Notes: generated by a model not told the origin, from the letters alone. Positions 22,005 through 34,300 are shown, numbered from the stretch's first letter. The stretch: DNA of 64,000 nt from Diphasiastrum complanatum (GCA_029204225.1 CM055095.1:24526190-24590189), one strand, 5' to 3'. Numbers and translations: made by a program.

Positions 22005-23603
22005 TTAGCGTAGAGTAACTTCCGACGGAGTTTCATCAAGACAATTTTTAAGTGTTCTACATGTTCCACCAAAGGATTTACTATAAACGAGAATGTCGTC
22101 TAAGAATACAACTACAAACTTCCCCAAATATGGACAAAATAAATTGTTCATCATTTGATGGAACGTTGCTGGAGCATTTGTTAATCCAAATGGCAACACT
22201 AGAAATTCATAATGACCAAATCTAGAATGAAATCTTGTCTTTTGGACATCTTCTGACTTAATTCTTATTTGATAATACCCTATCCTGAGATCTATCTTGG
22301 TGAAATACCGTGCTCCACCCAAGCGATCTACAAGGTCATCCATCCTGGGTAATGGATATTTATTTTTTATAGTCACTTTATTAAGCCCCTTGTAATCCAC
22401 TCACATCCGGAAACCTCCATCTTTCTTCACTTTAAGATGAACATGAGCGCCCCATGGTGATTTACTAGGTTCTATATGTCCCATCCTTAGATAGTTTTCT
22501 ATTTGATTTGAAATCTTTGTCTCCTCTTTCTGAGAGAACCTATAAGGTTGTCTAGAGATAGGTTGACTTCTTGGAATTAACTCAATCATGTGGTCTACTG
22601 ACCTAGATGGTGGTAAACCATGAGGTAATTCATATGGAAAAACATCCCTAAATTCCTTTATGATCTGTTCTTTCACTGCTTGTTCATGATCTAAATTTAC
22701 TGAGTTAAGAATTGCTAAGAATTCACAACCATTTAGATTCATTTCAGGAACATCCACAACTGGAATATCATAAATTAAAAAAACTTCATACTCAAAATAA
22801 TCCAATACTTCTATTTTATTAACTGTAGAATTCTGATCCAACGGACGTACAAAATTACTGCCAAATAATTTAACTAGCATATCACCCTTCTTGAAAGTGA
22901 GAACATGCTTCTCAAAATCAATTAACAGAGAAGGTGATTTACTAAATAACCATTCATAACCTAAGATTAAATCAGTACGAGCTAGGTCTAAAACATGAAA
23001 ATTAACTAATTCTATGTGTCCTTGCACCAAAATTGGGAGCTTCGGGGCTTTTACGTTCCAAGTCTCCAACTCTGTTCCTGAAGCTAGATAAACTTTATAT
23101 CTATGATTGTTGGCTTCAGTTTTCAAGCTGAGTTTCTGCACAAGATAAGAATTAATAAAATTATGAGTTGAACCACTGTCCAATAAAATATTCACTTCTT
23201 GATCTTTAACTGTGTCAATTAAACGGAAAAGTTCATTAGGCAAGAAAGAAGTAGTACTAAAAGAATATTCACACTTACAATCAGTCAGGTTAATTTCCAA
23301 AGTCTTACCATTGCCTCCTGGGATTTCAATCATGTGAGCAGACCCTTTCTTCCTTTTTGGACAAAATTTCATCATATGTCTAGGCTTCTTACAGACAAAA
23401 CATAAGTTCTCTCTTTTAGCCTTTTCCCGGGACAGAGAATTTTTTAATCTCTTTCTCTTCGGCTTCCTGGGTTCCAATGCTGCTTGATCTAATTTGTCAA
23501 AATATTTTGCTTGGTCTGGATCGCGCTTCTTAACCTTCTTGGTTTTCAAATTGACTGAAATTGACTCCAGTATGGTCAAATCATTATTTTTAGTCATAGA
23601 CAT
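22005..23603 (-). pseudogene. Chromovirus B Gag remnant, protease and RT
   Basis: Minus strand. The likely gag start is the ATG at 23603 (MSMTKNNDLTILESIS), matching the other B leader. The capsid is largely deleted. The nucleocapsid has an atypical knuckle CFVCKKPRHMMKFC. Protease reads ILLDSGSTHNFINSYLVQK with LILGYEWL. RT starts SRQPYRFSQKEETKI and reads KDGGFRM, then a TGA replaces the usual Cys codon at about 22401, followed by [26 protein letters not shown] and [14 protein letters not shown]. Only that stop breaks a frame of about 530 codons. The frame ends with a shift near 22005. Confidence 0.85.
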
Positions 23604-23687
23604 TATAAGAAACTGGAAAAAACTAAAAATTTCGAGTTTTTGCACTTTTAATTTTTTTTTTAAATTCATAAAAAATCACAGTCAGTA

Positions 23688-24179
23688 AGGATAGTATCTG
23701 AAGTGCTCAGGATAGAGCTAAACACTATACCGATCTTAACAGATCTCCAAGAGATTTTAAAGTTGATGAGTGGGTATATCTTAGGATTCCAAAAGATTCT
23801 AAGACGTTACATACAAGGAAGTATTATAAGCTGTCTACCCGTTATTGTGGACCTTTCAAAATTGTACGTAGAATTGGTTTTTTGGCGTATGAACTCGATC
23901 TTCAAGAAAAATCGACTGCACACCCAGTGTTTCATATAAGTCGTTTGAAACTAAGTTTACATGATGGTGATACAGTTGGATCAGATGAGTTATCCCATTT
24001 GGAAGATTTGTCGCTTAGTGTACCTTTGGAACCTGAGAAAGTGCTCAGAACCAGAGATAAACAATTGAGAAATCATTCTATCTCTGAGTGCTTAATTCGG
24101 TGAAAGGGTCGTACTGAGGATGATGATTCGTGGGAGAGAGTTGATAGCATAAAGAAGAATTTTCTGAATTTTAATTTCT
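23688..24179 (+). pseudogene. Chromovirus B integrase C-terminus and chromodomain
   Basis: Plus strand. Integrase tail GYEW-like VDEWVYLRIPKDSKT and FKIVRRIGFLAYELDL leads to HPVFHISRLKLS, then the chromodomain (EPEKVLRTRDKQLRNHSISE, then a TGA in place of Trp, KGRTEDDDSWERVD). Chromodomains of this group direct integration toward particular chromatin. The frame shifts near 23880. It is followed by the polypurine tract AAGGAGGAAAGAA (24197-24209). Confidence 0.85.
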
Positions 24180-24209
24180 AAGGATAGAAACAGTTTAAGG
24201 AGGAAAGAA

Positions 24210-24731
24210 TGTTATGTCCATGACCAGTACATAAGGATACAATATACTCCTAGTCTTGGATACACGGTACTCCAGTGAAACAAGCTGTTAGTTATGTCAC
24301 ATCATACTGGACGTGACCCGAAAGTAACTAATATCCTTGTGAGGTCCAGAACACACTAAATGGAGTTTAGACAAGGTATGAAACAGTGTATGCATGTGTA
24401 GAGTTATCAATAGCGATTCTATGAATAGTTGGTCCATGCATAGGACTCTATTCTAGGTGAATCTATGTATAGGGAACATAGGGCTATGCATGGCTATGTG
24501 TCCAAGATGCTTTTGGCTCTATATAAGAGGTCCAAATTCGCCCTACTTCTCATCATGGTTCTTGATTCATTGCCAAGCTCTCACTCTACATTCATGTTTC
24601 TTGTTCCTTGGCTTGGGGGTGAGGCTTCTAGAGATTGATTGGATGCTTCTACTTGGTTGGGTGGTTTCTCCACAGTGTGTTATCCTTTGTGTTTAGGATT
24701 TGTAAGCAATATCTAAGGAGATTCCCTTATA
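24210..24731 (+). repeat. Chromovirus B 3' LTR (522 bp)
   Basis: It runs from TGTTATGTCCATGACC directly after the polypurine tract to GATTCCCTTATA, followed by the target duplication AGGAT. The TATA box CTATATAAGA is at 24519-24528. It ends TATA rather than the family CTTACA. Confidence 0.9.
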
Positions 24732-24736
24732 AGGAT

Positions 24737-25600
24737 AGTCTTGAGACCTTGGAAGTCCAATTTCTTCCTCGTGTCTTTTGAGATCTGTGCGTAGGCAACG
24801 CATCCAAACACTCTTAGGTTCTTTACAGAAAGCTTAGAGCCTGTCCACACCTCGTGGGGTGTCTTGCCTAAGAGGGCCTCGGTCGAACATCTGTTCTGGA
24901 CGTAAGCTGTAGTGGAGACAACTTCGGCCCAGAATCTCTTGGGCAGCGATGCATGCGCTAGCATACATTTGGCTGATTCAACCAGGGTACGGTTCTTCCT
25001 CTCGGCTAAGCCATTAGACTGAGGACTGTAAGGAGTGATGAATTGCTGCTCAATGTCTTGGCTATGACAGTACTCCTTAAACTCGATAGAGATGTATTCT
25101 CCACCATTGTCTGCTTACCTTAGGACCTTGATCGTCATTCCAGTCTCCTTTTCTGCACGCTCCTTGAAGATTCTGAAGCAGTTGAAGGCTTCTGATTTCT
25201 TCTTTATAAAGTACACCATAGTCCTTCTAAAAAATTCATCAATAAAAGTTATAAAATAATTTGCATCCTTCAACGACGGATTCTTCATCGGTCCACAAAT
25301 GTCTGAATGTACCATGTCTAACAATCCTCTAGCAATATGCTAATGGCTTGATTTAAATGGTTTCCTAGTCTGTTTACCAACTAGACAATCTTGACAGACA
25401 GGTAACTCAACTTTATCACGAGGATAGTCGAGATCAAGAACAATAGATTGTCTAGAAATTTGTTGTACATCAGCATGATTCAAGTGACCAAGTCTATAAT
25501 GCCAAAGTGAACTTTTATTTGCATGAATAGAAATACTGAACGCATGACTAGAGACAGAAAAGCAATGAATTCATTTATACAAGTATCCATGCCTCTTTCC
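24737..25600 (-). pseudogene. Copia-C integrase
   Basis: Minus strand copia integrase. From right to left: zinc-domain and linker sequence, LDMVHSDICGPMKNPSLKDA with the first Asp of the core (about 25320), FITFIDEFFRRTMVYFIKKK, and TIKVLR. The third catalytic region NGLAERKNRTLVESAKCML follows (about 24960-25010), then FWAEVVSTTAYVQNRC and LRVFGCVAYAQISKDTRKKL. It continues at 18211 across Chromovirus B. Frame breaks occur at about 24965 and 25115. Confidence 0.85.
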
Positions 25601-26682
25601 AAGTGCTAGGATCTTGTCTGTCCTATCAACTACTTTGCACTGATCACATTCAAATTCTACTCTATGTCCTAGATCTGTGATTCTGCTTATAGAGAGCAGA
25701 TTCGTAGATAAATTTGATACCAACAAGACTTTAGAAAATAGCTTAGACTGATCATTTGCAAAGCTTAATTTTATAATACCTTCACCTTTAATAGCTTGTG
25801 TGCTATTGTCGCCAAGGTGAACATATTTCTTGGTCTCCTTGATGGCTGGTCATGAAGGCATCATGATCCGCTTCTTAAATAGGCTATGGAGCTTCTGCAG
25901 CTGCATTTGTCACTTGATTCGACTGACCCTTGCTATTGTTCTTTGTTTGCAATATCCGGCAGTCTTGAATTTCATGGTTGTTTTGCTTGTAGTATCTGCA
26001 GAACAACTTCTTTTTCGTCTGCGGATTTGACTATTCTTTGTGCCGTGCTGATTTCTGGTCTGGCTTTGATTGCTTCGGGCCTTTCTTCTTCTTCTACTTA
26101 GTCGTGCTCTTGTTGGTGTATAAAATGTGAGAATCAGCTGAGGAACTTGAGGCTTCGTTCCTACGCATGTCTTCCTACAACAACATACTAATGACTCTCG
26201 AAAGAGTCAGTTCTGGATGTGTCGTGATGATCATCACCTAGCTGTCGTATGAGCTTGGCAAGTTTGTAAGCAGTTGCATCACTGCGTCTTGATCCGACAG
26301 CGGCCATTTGCCTTAGCAGGTTCTTGAATTGATTGATGTGATTCTGCAGGGAATCACCATTCGCTATCTTGAGGAAGTAAAATTTTTTTCTGAGATGTAG
26401 CTTGGAAGCTATATCTCACATTTCGTATAGTGTGTTCAAGATGTCCCAGACTTCTTTCGATGTCTGGACCTCATATACATGGCCGATCTGGGTATCCGTA
26501 ATGTTTAGAATGATCAACGCGAAAGCCTTTCCATCCTTCAGCTTCCATTTGGCGATTGCTGCATCGTCTGCTTCGGGTTTCTCTTCTGCACCTGTAACAA
26601 CATCATACAATTCTTTAGCCATTAGTACAATTTTTTTCTTAAATTTTCACAGATGATAATTGGTTCCATCAAGCTTGTCCAT
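25600..26682 (-). pseudogene. Copia-C Gag, nucleocapsid and protease remnant
   Basis: Minus strand. Gag starts at the ATG at 26682 (MDKLDGTNYHL), breaks at a stop, then reads MAKELYDVVTGAEEKPEADD and VYEVQTSKEVWDILNTLYEM in the copia gag pattern. Further left are gag C-terminal pieces and a damaged knuckle CRYYKQNNHEIQDC (second Cys changed to Tyr) at about 25990. Protease-side sequence follows at about 25650-25850. The copy at 60.9-61.8 kb keeps the second Cys but has lost the His, so the two copies decayed independently. Confidence 0.75.
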
Positions 26683-26687
26683 GATGG

Positions 26688-26740
26688 GACTGGCTTTCCC
26701 TTGGGAAAGCCAGTCACTGATAGAAAAACTATCAGTGACT
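26688..26740 (-). promoter_or_regulatory. Twin perfect hairpins in the Copia-C leader
   Basis: Two abutting perfect inverted repeats lie 6 bases upstream of the gag ATG in element orientation. Arms GACTGGCTTTCCC (26688-26700) and its complement (26703-26715) are separated by 2 bases. Arms AGTCACTGATAG (26712-26723) and its complement (26729-26740) are separated by AAAAA. They share four bases. Retroelement leaders often use such stems for RNA dimerisation or packaging; that role here is inference. Confidence 0.6.
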
Positions 26741-26820
26741 TAAGTATGAAAATCTGGTCAATTACTCTATCGGCTAGTAGAGTCTTGTACTGTGAAAGCT
26801 TATCAGACTACAAAAATAGA

Positions 26821-26926
26821 TCTGATACCATGTTGGAGAAAGAGGGTGTGTGAGTGTGAGAAACTAAAATAGCTCGAAAAGAAAATGAACACGAAAAGAA
26901 ACGAACTCGAAATTCGAACAAGAAAG
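26821..26926 (-). repeat. Copia-C primer-binding site and 5' LTR stub
   Basis: TCTGATACCA (26821-26830) is the minus-strand primer site. It is followed by the LTR end TGTTGGAGAAAGAGGGTG, which matches 6924 onward for about 95 bases. The LTR is then cut off by gypsy Tat-F sequence, so most of the 5' LTR, including any promoter, is missing. Confidence 0.8.
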
Positions 26927-26929
26927 GAA

Positions 26930-27900
26930 TGGTTGAAGATATAATTGTCAGAATTGCGCGAGTATAGTTCGTCATTACTTTCGTAGTAATGGACTTACCA
27001 GAAGCGCCAAATGTCTACCGAGTCCTATTGGGACGTCCATGGTTACGAGTTGCACAAGTAATTCTTAACTGAGGTATCAGGAAAATCACTTTTGAAAATC
27101 GTGAACGTGCAGTCAAAGTTGATCCTGCAGCTTGGACTATCAAACCAGTGGTTCAAAAAAAAGATGATGATTCATCAACAACGGGTCATACTTGTGACCG
27201 TCCAGAGAAAAATTTGGGAGTTCATTACGATTCTCAAACGGATACTGTCAACTGGAATGAAGCTCTTGCAACGATTGATTATACAACAAGATATATGTGT
27301 CAACAAGATAACCAATCAGATTTGAACGAGATTTTCTTATTGGATCAAACTTTGGATACACCGATCACGTTTCCATTGAATGTGCTGAATGTAGCTTGGA
27401 TAATAACGGAATCTATATCAGATCCGATTGAAGATGATCTCATACCTGTGAGTCATGCCTTGACTTATGATGACAATGCAAAACTTACAGATGAGCAGAT
27501 TCTCAATCATATGGATCCAACCAGATTTGGAGTGCGTAATGTTCCTGATGAACCAACAATAAAATTGTCTAAAACAGTTATATTGAAGGAAGATAGGATC
27601 ACAGGGTCAATGATGAAGAAACAAGCCAAGCAACATTATAATATGGTCCTGAAATGGGCAAATCCTCCTCAAAAGATTGATTCAGCAAATGTGTCACCCT
27701 TACTGGATAAAGACAAAATAAAAGTCGAGGATGATTCTACAAGTTAGAATTCTAGCAAGACATCATCGTCTCGAAAGTCATCACCTCCACGGTCAATTCC
27801 TGTTAAGAAGGCTAAGCGAAGATCCAAGACAAGTCTTTTCGAAAAAGAACAAGCAGATGTAGTCCAGCATGATATGCCCGAGCATTTTAAACGTTATACA
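26930..27900 (+). pseudogene. Tat-F protease region
   Basis: Plus strand. The end of a gypsy aspartic protease (VVMDLPEAPNVYRVLLGRPWL at 26978-27040) is followed by the connector between protease and RT (WNEALATIDYTTRYMCQQDN). The catalytic Asp region, gag and 5' LTR are absent, because the element is truncated on its left by Copia-C LTR sequence. Frames are broken at about 27070 and 27747. Confidence 0.75.
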
Positions 27901-29560
27901 TTAGATGATGTGGTTATCATGTTATCTAAAGAACATCGTGAACCTGAAGAACACGTGCCAGACTCAAAAGATGTTTACGATGGCCCAACTAGGACACATC
28001 CAATGAATCTTGCTGAACCAGGAGAACCGAAAAAGATTGTACAAGTTGGTTCACAACTTAATCCTGAACAATATCAAGCACTCCGCATGTTACTTATTAA
28101 GTATCAAGATTGCTTTTGCATGGACTTATCAAGATCTGAAGGGTATTCCAACGTCAGTTATTGAACATACCATACATTTTGTACCTGATGCAGTTCCAAA
28201 GGTTACAAAGTTCTATCGCTATAATCCTAATGTTGCGAATCTGATAAAGAAAGAACTTCAGAGACTGCTTGACGCCGATTTCATTTATGAGATCAAGCAT
28301 ACTGAATGGATCTTCTCGATTGTCATTGTTCCTAAGACAAATGGGAAATTGAGAATCTGTGTGAATCTCAAGGCTTTGAACAAAGTGACGCATTACGTTT
28401 AATCGAAAACATTTTGGATCATCTTGCTGTTTAATCGAAAGCTATTTAGTGGTTACAACCAGATTAGGATAGCGCCTGCCGATCGCACAAAATCACTTTT
28501 GCAGCAGAATGAGAAACCTATGCTTACAAAGTAATGTCGTTTGGACTCTATAATACACCAAGTTCGTTCCAAAGAGTAATACAAATTGCTTTTAAAGATT
28601 ATCTACAAAAATTTCTTGAAATTTACTTGGATGACCTGGGAGTCCATAGTACAGATGCAGATCACCTGGATCGCTTGGAGAAAGTATTTGAAAGATGTCG
28701 CAAATATCAATTTTTTTTAAATCCAGAAAAATATTAGATATGGGTTTCCCATGGAGTTGTGCTTGGACATGTGATATCAAGACATGGTATTGCCACAGAT
28801 TTTTCTAAGATCAAGATTATTGTGAAATTACCACCGCCAACGATGATTCATGGAGTTTATGTGTTTATGGGTCATGCGAACTACTATCAAATTTTTATTA
28901 TCTTCTTTGCGAATTTAGCACGACCTATATACAGACTGATTATTGTTTCTATTTGAACAGTAGGGGCGTTAGAAGCCTTTAAAAAATTAAAAAAAAAATA
29001 TTAACTTCAGCACCAATACTGCATTCTCCAGATTGGATGATTGAATTTCATGTTCATACGAATGCCTCGAAATATGTCGTTGGATCAGTTTTGACGCAGC
29101 CCGGTGATTATAAGGACTATCTTATACGATTTGCAACCAGACAACTTACAGATCCGGAGAAGAATTATTCAACAACAGAACGTAAGGCGTTAGCCATGAT
29201 TTTTTCTGTTCGAAAATTTTGTCACTATCTCATGGAAACGCACTTTGTATTTAATACGGATTACCAACCGTTATTTTACTTGGTAAACAAGACATGCAAT
29301 ACTGGACGTATTGCAAGATAATTATTATTATTGACTGAATTTGACTTTCGAATTGTGGTTCGAAAGGGGAAACAACATTATCTAGCCGATCACGTTTCAC
29401 GAATCAAATCCGCACCAATTAATATTGAAGTAGATGATGAATTACCAGATGCTGCATTGTTCTATGTAGAAGCTAAACCTGAGTGGGCAGCGGATATTGT
29501 TGAGTACCTGATGTTAGGACAACTGAATGACTCTTTGCCAAAAGTACAGAAGAGATAATT
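27901..29560 (+). pseudogene. Tat-F reverse transcriptase and RNase H
   Basis: Plus strand. The segment before RT (CFAWTYQDLKGIPTSVIEHT, joined over a frameshift) is typical of the Tat/Athila branch of Ty3/gypsy. RT reads IVIVPKTNGKLRICVNLKAL, MSFGLYNTPSSFQRV and the catalytic IYLDDLGVHS (about 28620-28650). RNase H reads FHVHTNASKYVVGSVLTQ, NYSTTERKALAMIFSVRK and FVFNTDYQPLFY. Stops and shifts at 28163, 28402, 28737, 28956 and 29321 make it inactive. Confidence 0.85.
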
Positions 29561-30565
29561 GCTTCATAAGACTCAACCTTATCAATTGATTGCAGGACAA
29601 TTGTATCGTCGTGGATCAGACAATATTCTACGCAGATGTGTTTTATCGCATGAGATCCCAGATTTAATCATGTTTTCACATGATGGCATGGACGGGGGAG
29701 ACTTCTCTACAGATATTACTGTTCGCAAACTTTTGCAATCAGATTGTTGGTGACCTACACTTCATAAGGACACAAAATTTTATTCAGACATGTGATGTTT
29801 GTCAGCGAGCACGACGGCCTACTCGACAGAATTATGAACCCTTGCATCCGGTTTTATCGCAAACACCGTTTGAAAAATGAGGACTAGATTATGTTGGTCC
29901 TATTCATCTTGTCGCGCAAGGATTTCAGGCCATATACATTATCGTAATTATAATCAGATTTGGATGTCCGATCGAGATTGTCAGTGACCGGGTACACACT
30001 TTGTTAATCAAGCAATAAAGTGTTTACTGGAAGATTTTTTTTGTGATACATAGATTTAGCACTCCTTACTATCCTAGAGGGAATGGCCAAGCTGAATCTT
30101 CCAATAAAATTCTCTGCACTATTATGACAAAGACAATTGAAGTTTCAATCTGATTGGAAACATAAACTATATGCAGCATTATGGACATTCAGAACTGCTT
30201 AGAAAAATAGTACAAATCAAACACCCTTTCAATTGGTCTATGGTCAAGATGTTGTCATGTCGATTGAATTTTTAGTCTCATCTTTACGCATAGCGACAAC
30301 AAAATGGTTAAATGATTATAAGTCTTTACAACTACGTCATGAAGCGTTGCACAAATCATGTGAAACTCGTTTGATGACAGTTCATGCATCAGCAGCAGAG
30401 AAAGCCTGAAGTTTACCGGTGAAAGTCCGTATAAAGTGAAGGAAATCCTGAATTATGGCGCAATAATTCTTGAGCACTTGGATGGAAAACAATTTGATAC
30501 TTCGGTGAATGACAACCGATTACGCAAGTTTTGACAGCCTGCTCCGCCAGATCAACAAGCCTGAT
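29560..30565 (+). pseudogene. Tat-F integrase
   Basis: Plus strand. Zinc-domain region (LYRRGSDNILRRCVLSHEIP and CDVCQRARRPTRQNYEPLHP) is followed by a broken core. The Glu motif survives as STPYYPRGNGQAESSNK (about 30060-30105), then ALWTFRTA and STNQTPFQLVYGQDVV. The C-terminal domain (FTGESPYKVKEILNYGAIIL, DNRLRKF) ends near 30564. Several frameshifts and stops are present. Confidence 0.8.
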
Positions 30566-31349
30566 CTCAAGGATTTTTTAATTTTATTTGTTTTTCAATT
30601 TGTTGTTTTCAATATTTGATTGTTCAGATTCTTTGTGAAAAAGACAATTAAAAAAGAACAAAAACAAAACAAAAACAAAAAAAAAAAATGAGAAAAGACT
30701 GATGAGCAAAATTTAGAAAAGTCATCAGCATGGGAAAAATGAAGAACATTATTTTTGATAAAAAATGACTTAGAAAATCATTGTTTTGGTCAGATGTTGC
30801 CTATATAGTATCTGCTCTCAAACTGTACATCCACTTCAAATTTATCTAATTTGAGGTGGGCGAAGGTTCTTGTCCAAAAAAAATTCATTTTTGGAGCTAG
30901 GCGAATGATCAGCAATATGCCATTTTGGGAACCTTCACCGAACACTTTACTCTCATTATGACCCTTCGTTGACATACTAGATGGTCAAAATTAGGTTGGC
31001 CGTAGGTTCAGATTTTGAAAAAATGCATTTATGACAATTCCTAGGCGAAGGACCCTCCTGGGTGAAGGTTCATCCTTCGCCAGTCCTGAAAAACGTTCGC
31101 CTGATAGATTCAGATCCCCAGAAACCTTCGCCGAGATTTTTATAGCCTATCTTCACAGTACTGTACATGCATGCAAATTTTTGTTCGGAACTGATCAGCC
31201 AAACTAGTATTCAGTGTAATGGGCCCTCCAAATTCACCTATAAGTTGGCTGAAGCTCTTGCAAATTTTTTCAGCGACCAAAGACTTCCAAACTTCTTGAC
31301 TTGCTTTTTGATACACTTTCACACATTTTATATTTCCTTTTTGCTCATC
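30566..31349 (+). other. Tat-F spacer between integrase and extra ORF
   Basis: There is no gene. The stretch holds an A-rich tract (30647-30690). A cluster of short GGCGAAGG/CCTTCGCC-type motifs in both orientations lies at about 30855-31135. A possible upstream reading frame (31167-31349) with a hydrophobic segment (FLTCFLIHFHTFYISFLL) leads into the extra ORF without a stop. I prefer the later ATG at 31350 as start because the sequence becomes protein-like there. Confidence 0.55.
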
Positions 31350-34300
31350 ATGTCTTCTACTGATACTTCCAAGTCTCCGCGTTATACTATCCATCGCGAT
31401 GTCCCATCTGCAACGGACATCATGATCTTTCCTAGCACAAGCATGGTCACTCAGTGGATGACCCTTGCGGGGCCTCTCCTCACTGCAATGGGTATTCACG
31501 AGAGAGCCTTTTCCAGCAGAATCAACATGGATTTCATCGCTCTTGCCTTCAGTACATGGAAGGAAGAGAAATCTAAATTATATATCACTTTCCAAGGAGC
31601 CACACACAAGGTGCATGTCATTGAGGCCGCCTTTGCAACCGTAGGTATAGCATCCGGTACGCAGGCTTCACCCAATCACAAGCAGGCCAAACAGGCCATA
31701 AAGCCTTACATCGACTTAACCAACGATCTGCATTGGACTAATGATGGATACCTTCTAGATGCCATCACTGAGCCTTCCATCCACGTTGATGCCCACCTCC
31801 TGAACAATTTCCTGATGGTTGGCCACCTCATAAAAGACCGCATCACTTCACAGATCCTCCATAGGATAGTTGAGTCCTATACCAAGCTAGCCAAAGCCCC
31901 TCTTGAACCATATAACTGGTTCAAGACTGTTTCTGGTGAGTTCAAACGAGCTATTAAAAAAAATACTAAGCAGCAGTTCGTTGCTGGTTCCTTGTTGTCT
32001 CTTCTAGCCGCCTCTCACTTGAAAAACAAAATCCATGGCTTCCACCTGGATTCTGTGCTTTCGGTCTACGAAGAAGCACTGGTCGAATCGTCCCACCAGG
32101 CCTCCAGCAAATCGTCATTCCTGACTTGCCTTCCGCGTCACGACGTCACACTAGGCATACATCGTCAGCTGCGCTTCCGCCCCCTGCTGCTGTTCACACT
32201 GAACTTCCTATTCCCCCTGCCTCTGATGCTTCCCTCGCCTCTGCTTCCACACAAGGACAATCAATGACTATTGGGGCTACCATTCCCATCACAGCTGCCC
32301 AGGCCGCCTCACCCCCGCACACCGAAACTATATCACTAAATACGCAGTATTTCATGGATATGTTCGATGATTCTGACCCCCTTGGGGCCTCTGAAGTTTT
32401 TGAAATGCCCCAGAGCCCTGCGTCCTTTGAACTCCAATCCCCTGGAAGAGGATTCGAACAAATACATGACACTACTGTCGGTGTTGAAAACTCAAGCCAG
32501 CATCTTTAAGCTGAAGATAGCCAAGCCACACTTCGGGTCGACCAAGCTGCGAAATCATCGAAGCGATTTGATGCCACCGTGCCTGAGGGTTTCAAGGAAG
32601 AAAATGTTTTTGAAGAAGAAGAAGTACCAGCATCTATTTCACACCAACCAAGGACAGTACCATCAGGTCCTCCTATTGCTACCGCCTCCACGACAGTAGA
32701 TTTTGGTGATGCTCTCGGTTTGGTCTCAAGTCTTGCGCAAGTGATCCAGTCTATGCTTGACAAGAAAAAAGAAATGGAGCAGAGAATTTCAGATCTGGGA
32801 TCGGAAAACACTCTCATCAGCCATAAGATTGTCCAGCTGGATCGAGAATTGAAGATTGCCAAGCAGCACGAAGACAAATCTGAAACTGAAAAGAAGATGG
32901 CTCAGCAACAAGCTGATCGCCTGAAAGGATACGTCAGCTCCCTGCAAAATGCCTTGACAACCGCACAGGATCAGGTGAACAAGGCCATGCAGGATGCAAA
33001 GCAACAGGTGCAGCTGCTAAAGGGTCAATTGCAGATGGCGGAGCAGGATCTCACACGTCTCCAAGGTGAATTGGATGCGACCACCCTTGAGCGTGATGTG
33101 TATCTTCAGACACAAATACCAGATCATTCGGTCACACCGACGGAGATCGCGTATTTGTTCAAGAAAGTGAAAACATACATAATGGCCCTTTAGGGATTCC
33201 AAGGCCACTTTGACAAGTTCAAAGGAGTAATTTCAACTGAGTTGACAAAGGCTAAAGAAACCATCAGCGCCTATGAAAAAGTAGCTGCTCAGGTATTGAA
33301 AGCCGGACCACAAATCTCCGTCCCGGTCATGTCGCAATTCTCCCATATGCACCAAGAAGATGTACCAATGGATATAGGGTTGGATTCGGGCATGGACCAG
33401 GGGGAAGTTCCAGAAATACCAGAACAACCGCCAATTTTACCAGCAGTGCAATCAGATCCATCCTCATCAAGGACCACACCACTATTCAGAAGACCCATCA
33501 GCGTCGAGGACCATATCTAGAGTTTCTTATCACAACATCCTCATGAGTCCTCGCGTGGTGGATGAGTCCTAAGTTCAAGACCTCCGAGATAGAGGCCGAC
33601 AAAGAGTTGGACAAAATACCTGCATTGGGAGAGCAGCCGACATGGAAAATTACCGTTCTTGAAAAAACTCCGGAATCGACCAGGAGTTACGTTACTAGCC
33701 CTCGCCAATTGCGGGTAGATCCCTATTATGTGCCCATGCCGAGAAGGAATAAATGAAAAGATTTGAGATTGGCTATGGACAAGATTACAATCCATACGCC
33801 CAATTGGCCAATCATCCATCAGTCCTACAACTGGACAATATCAGTGAATTTCCACCGGGCTTTACAAGCATACCAGCGAGAGTATGGCCATGCTCCAAAT
33901 CCCACGGTACGATAATCGACAATGTTTGCAAAAGATCTAACTCTGTTGGCATTAGTAACAACCAGATGGGACGATTGTCTCCCTCTTCTGACATTCGATC
34001 CAAATAAGCCAATGGCCTCAGAGAATATCAAAGATCAGTTGTCGGTTGCTCGTTTATATTTTCGTGCAACAATGATGGGAGGCTCCTGGGAATCTCGCTT
34101 CACATCATGGACAACCTCAAAGTGGATTGCAGGAGCCCATTGTTGTTCTTTGCCCCATAATTTGGATTTTGCCCATCTCGACTTTATGAAGAAGGTGCAG
34201 TACCATTTAATAAAGATTCGTCGCAAAGCCAATAAAAGTCCCCAAGAACTGCATCTCGCAGGTGTCGTGGGACCGCCACCAATTTTGGTGGGGGATACTG

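Larger units (their letters stand above)
18217..24731 (+). mobile_element. Chromovirus B, complete LTR-to-LTR element with internal inversion
   Basis: This Ty3/gypsy chromovirus has both LTRs and a perfect 5-bp target duplication AGGAT (18212-18216 and 24732-24736). It sits inside the Copia-C integrase, whose frame rejoins exactly across it (QGLKTI then LIGYTSSDNTYKLYD). The LTRs differ by roughly 29 substitutions in about 515 aligned bases by eye, mostly transitions, so the insertion is not recent. Leader, chromodomain, polypurine tract and LTRs read on the plus strand, but the block 20297-23687 (gag to integrase core) is reversed. The 5' LTR also carries an 870-bp insert. Confidence 0.85.

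Noticed and set aside
33541-33580. CTCATGAGTCC / GATGAGTCC hammerhead-like text in the Tat-F ORF
   Set aside because: No GAAA core element at the right spacing and no flanking stems.
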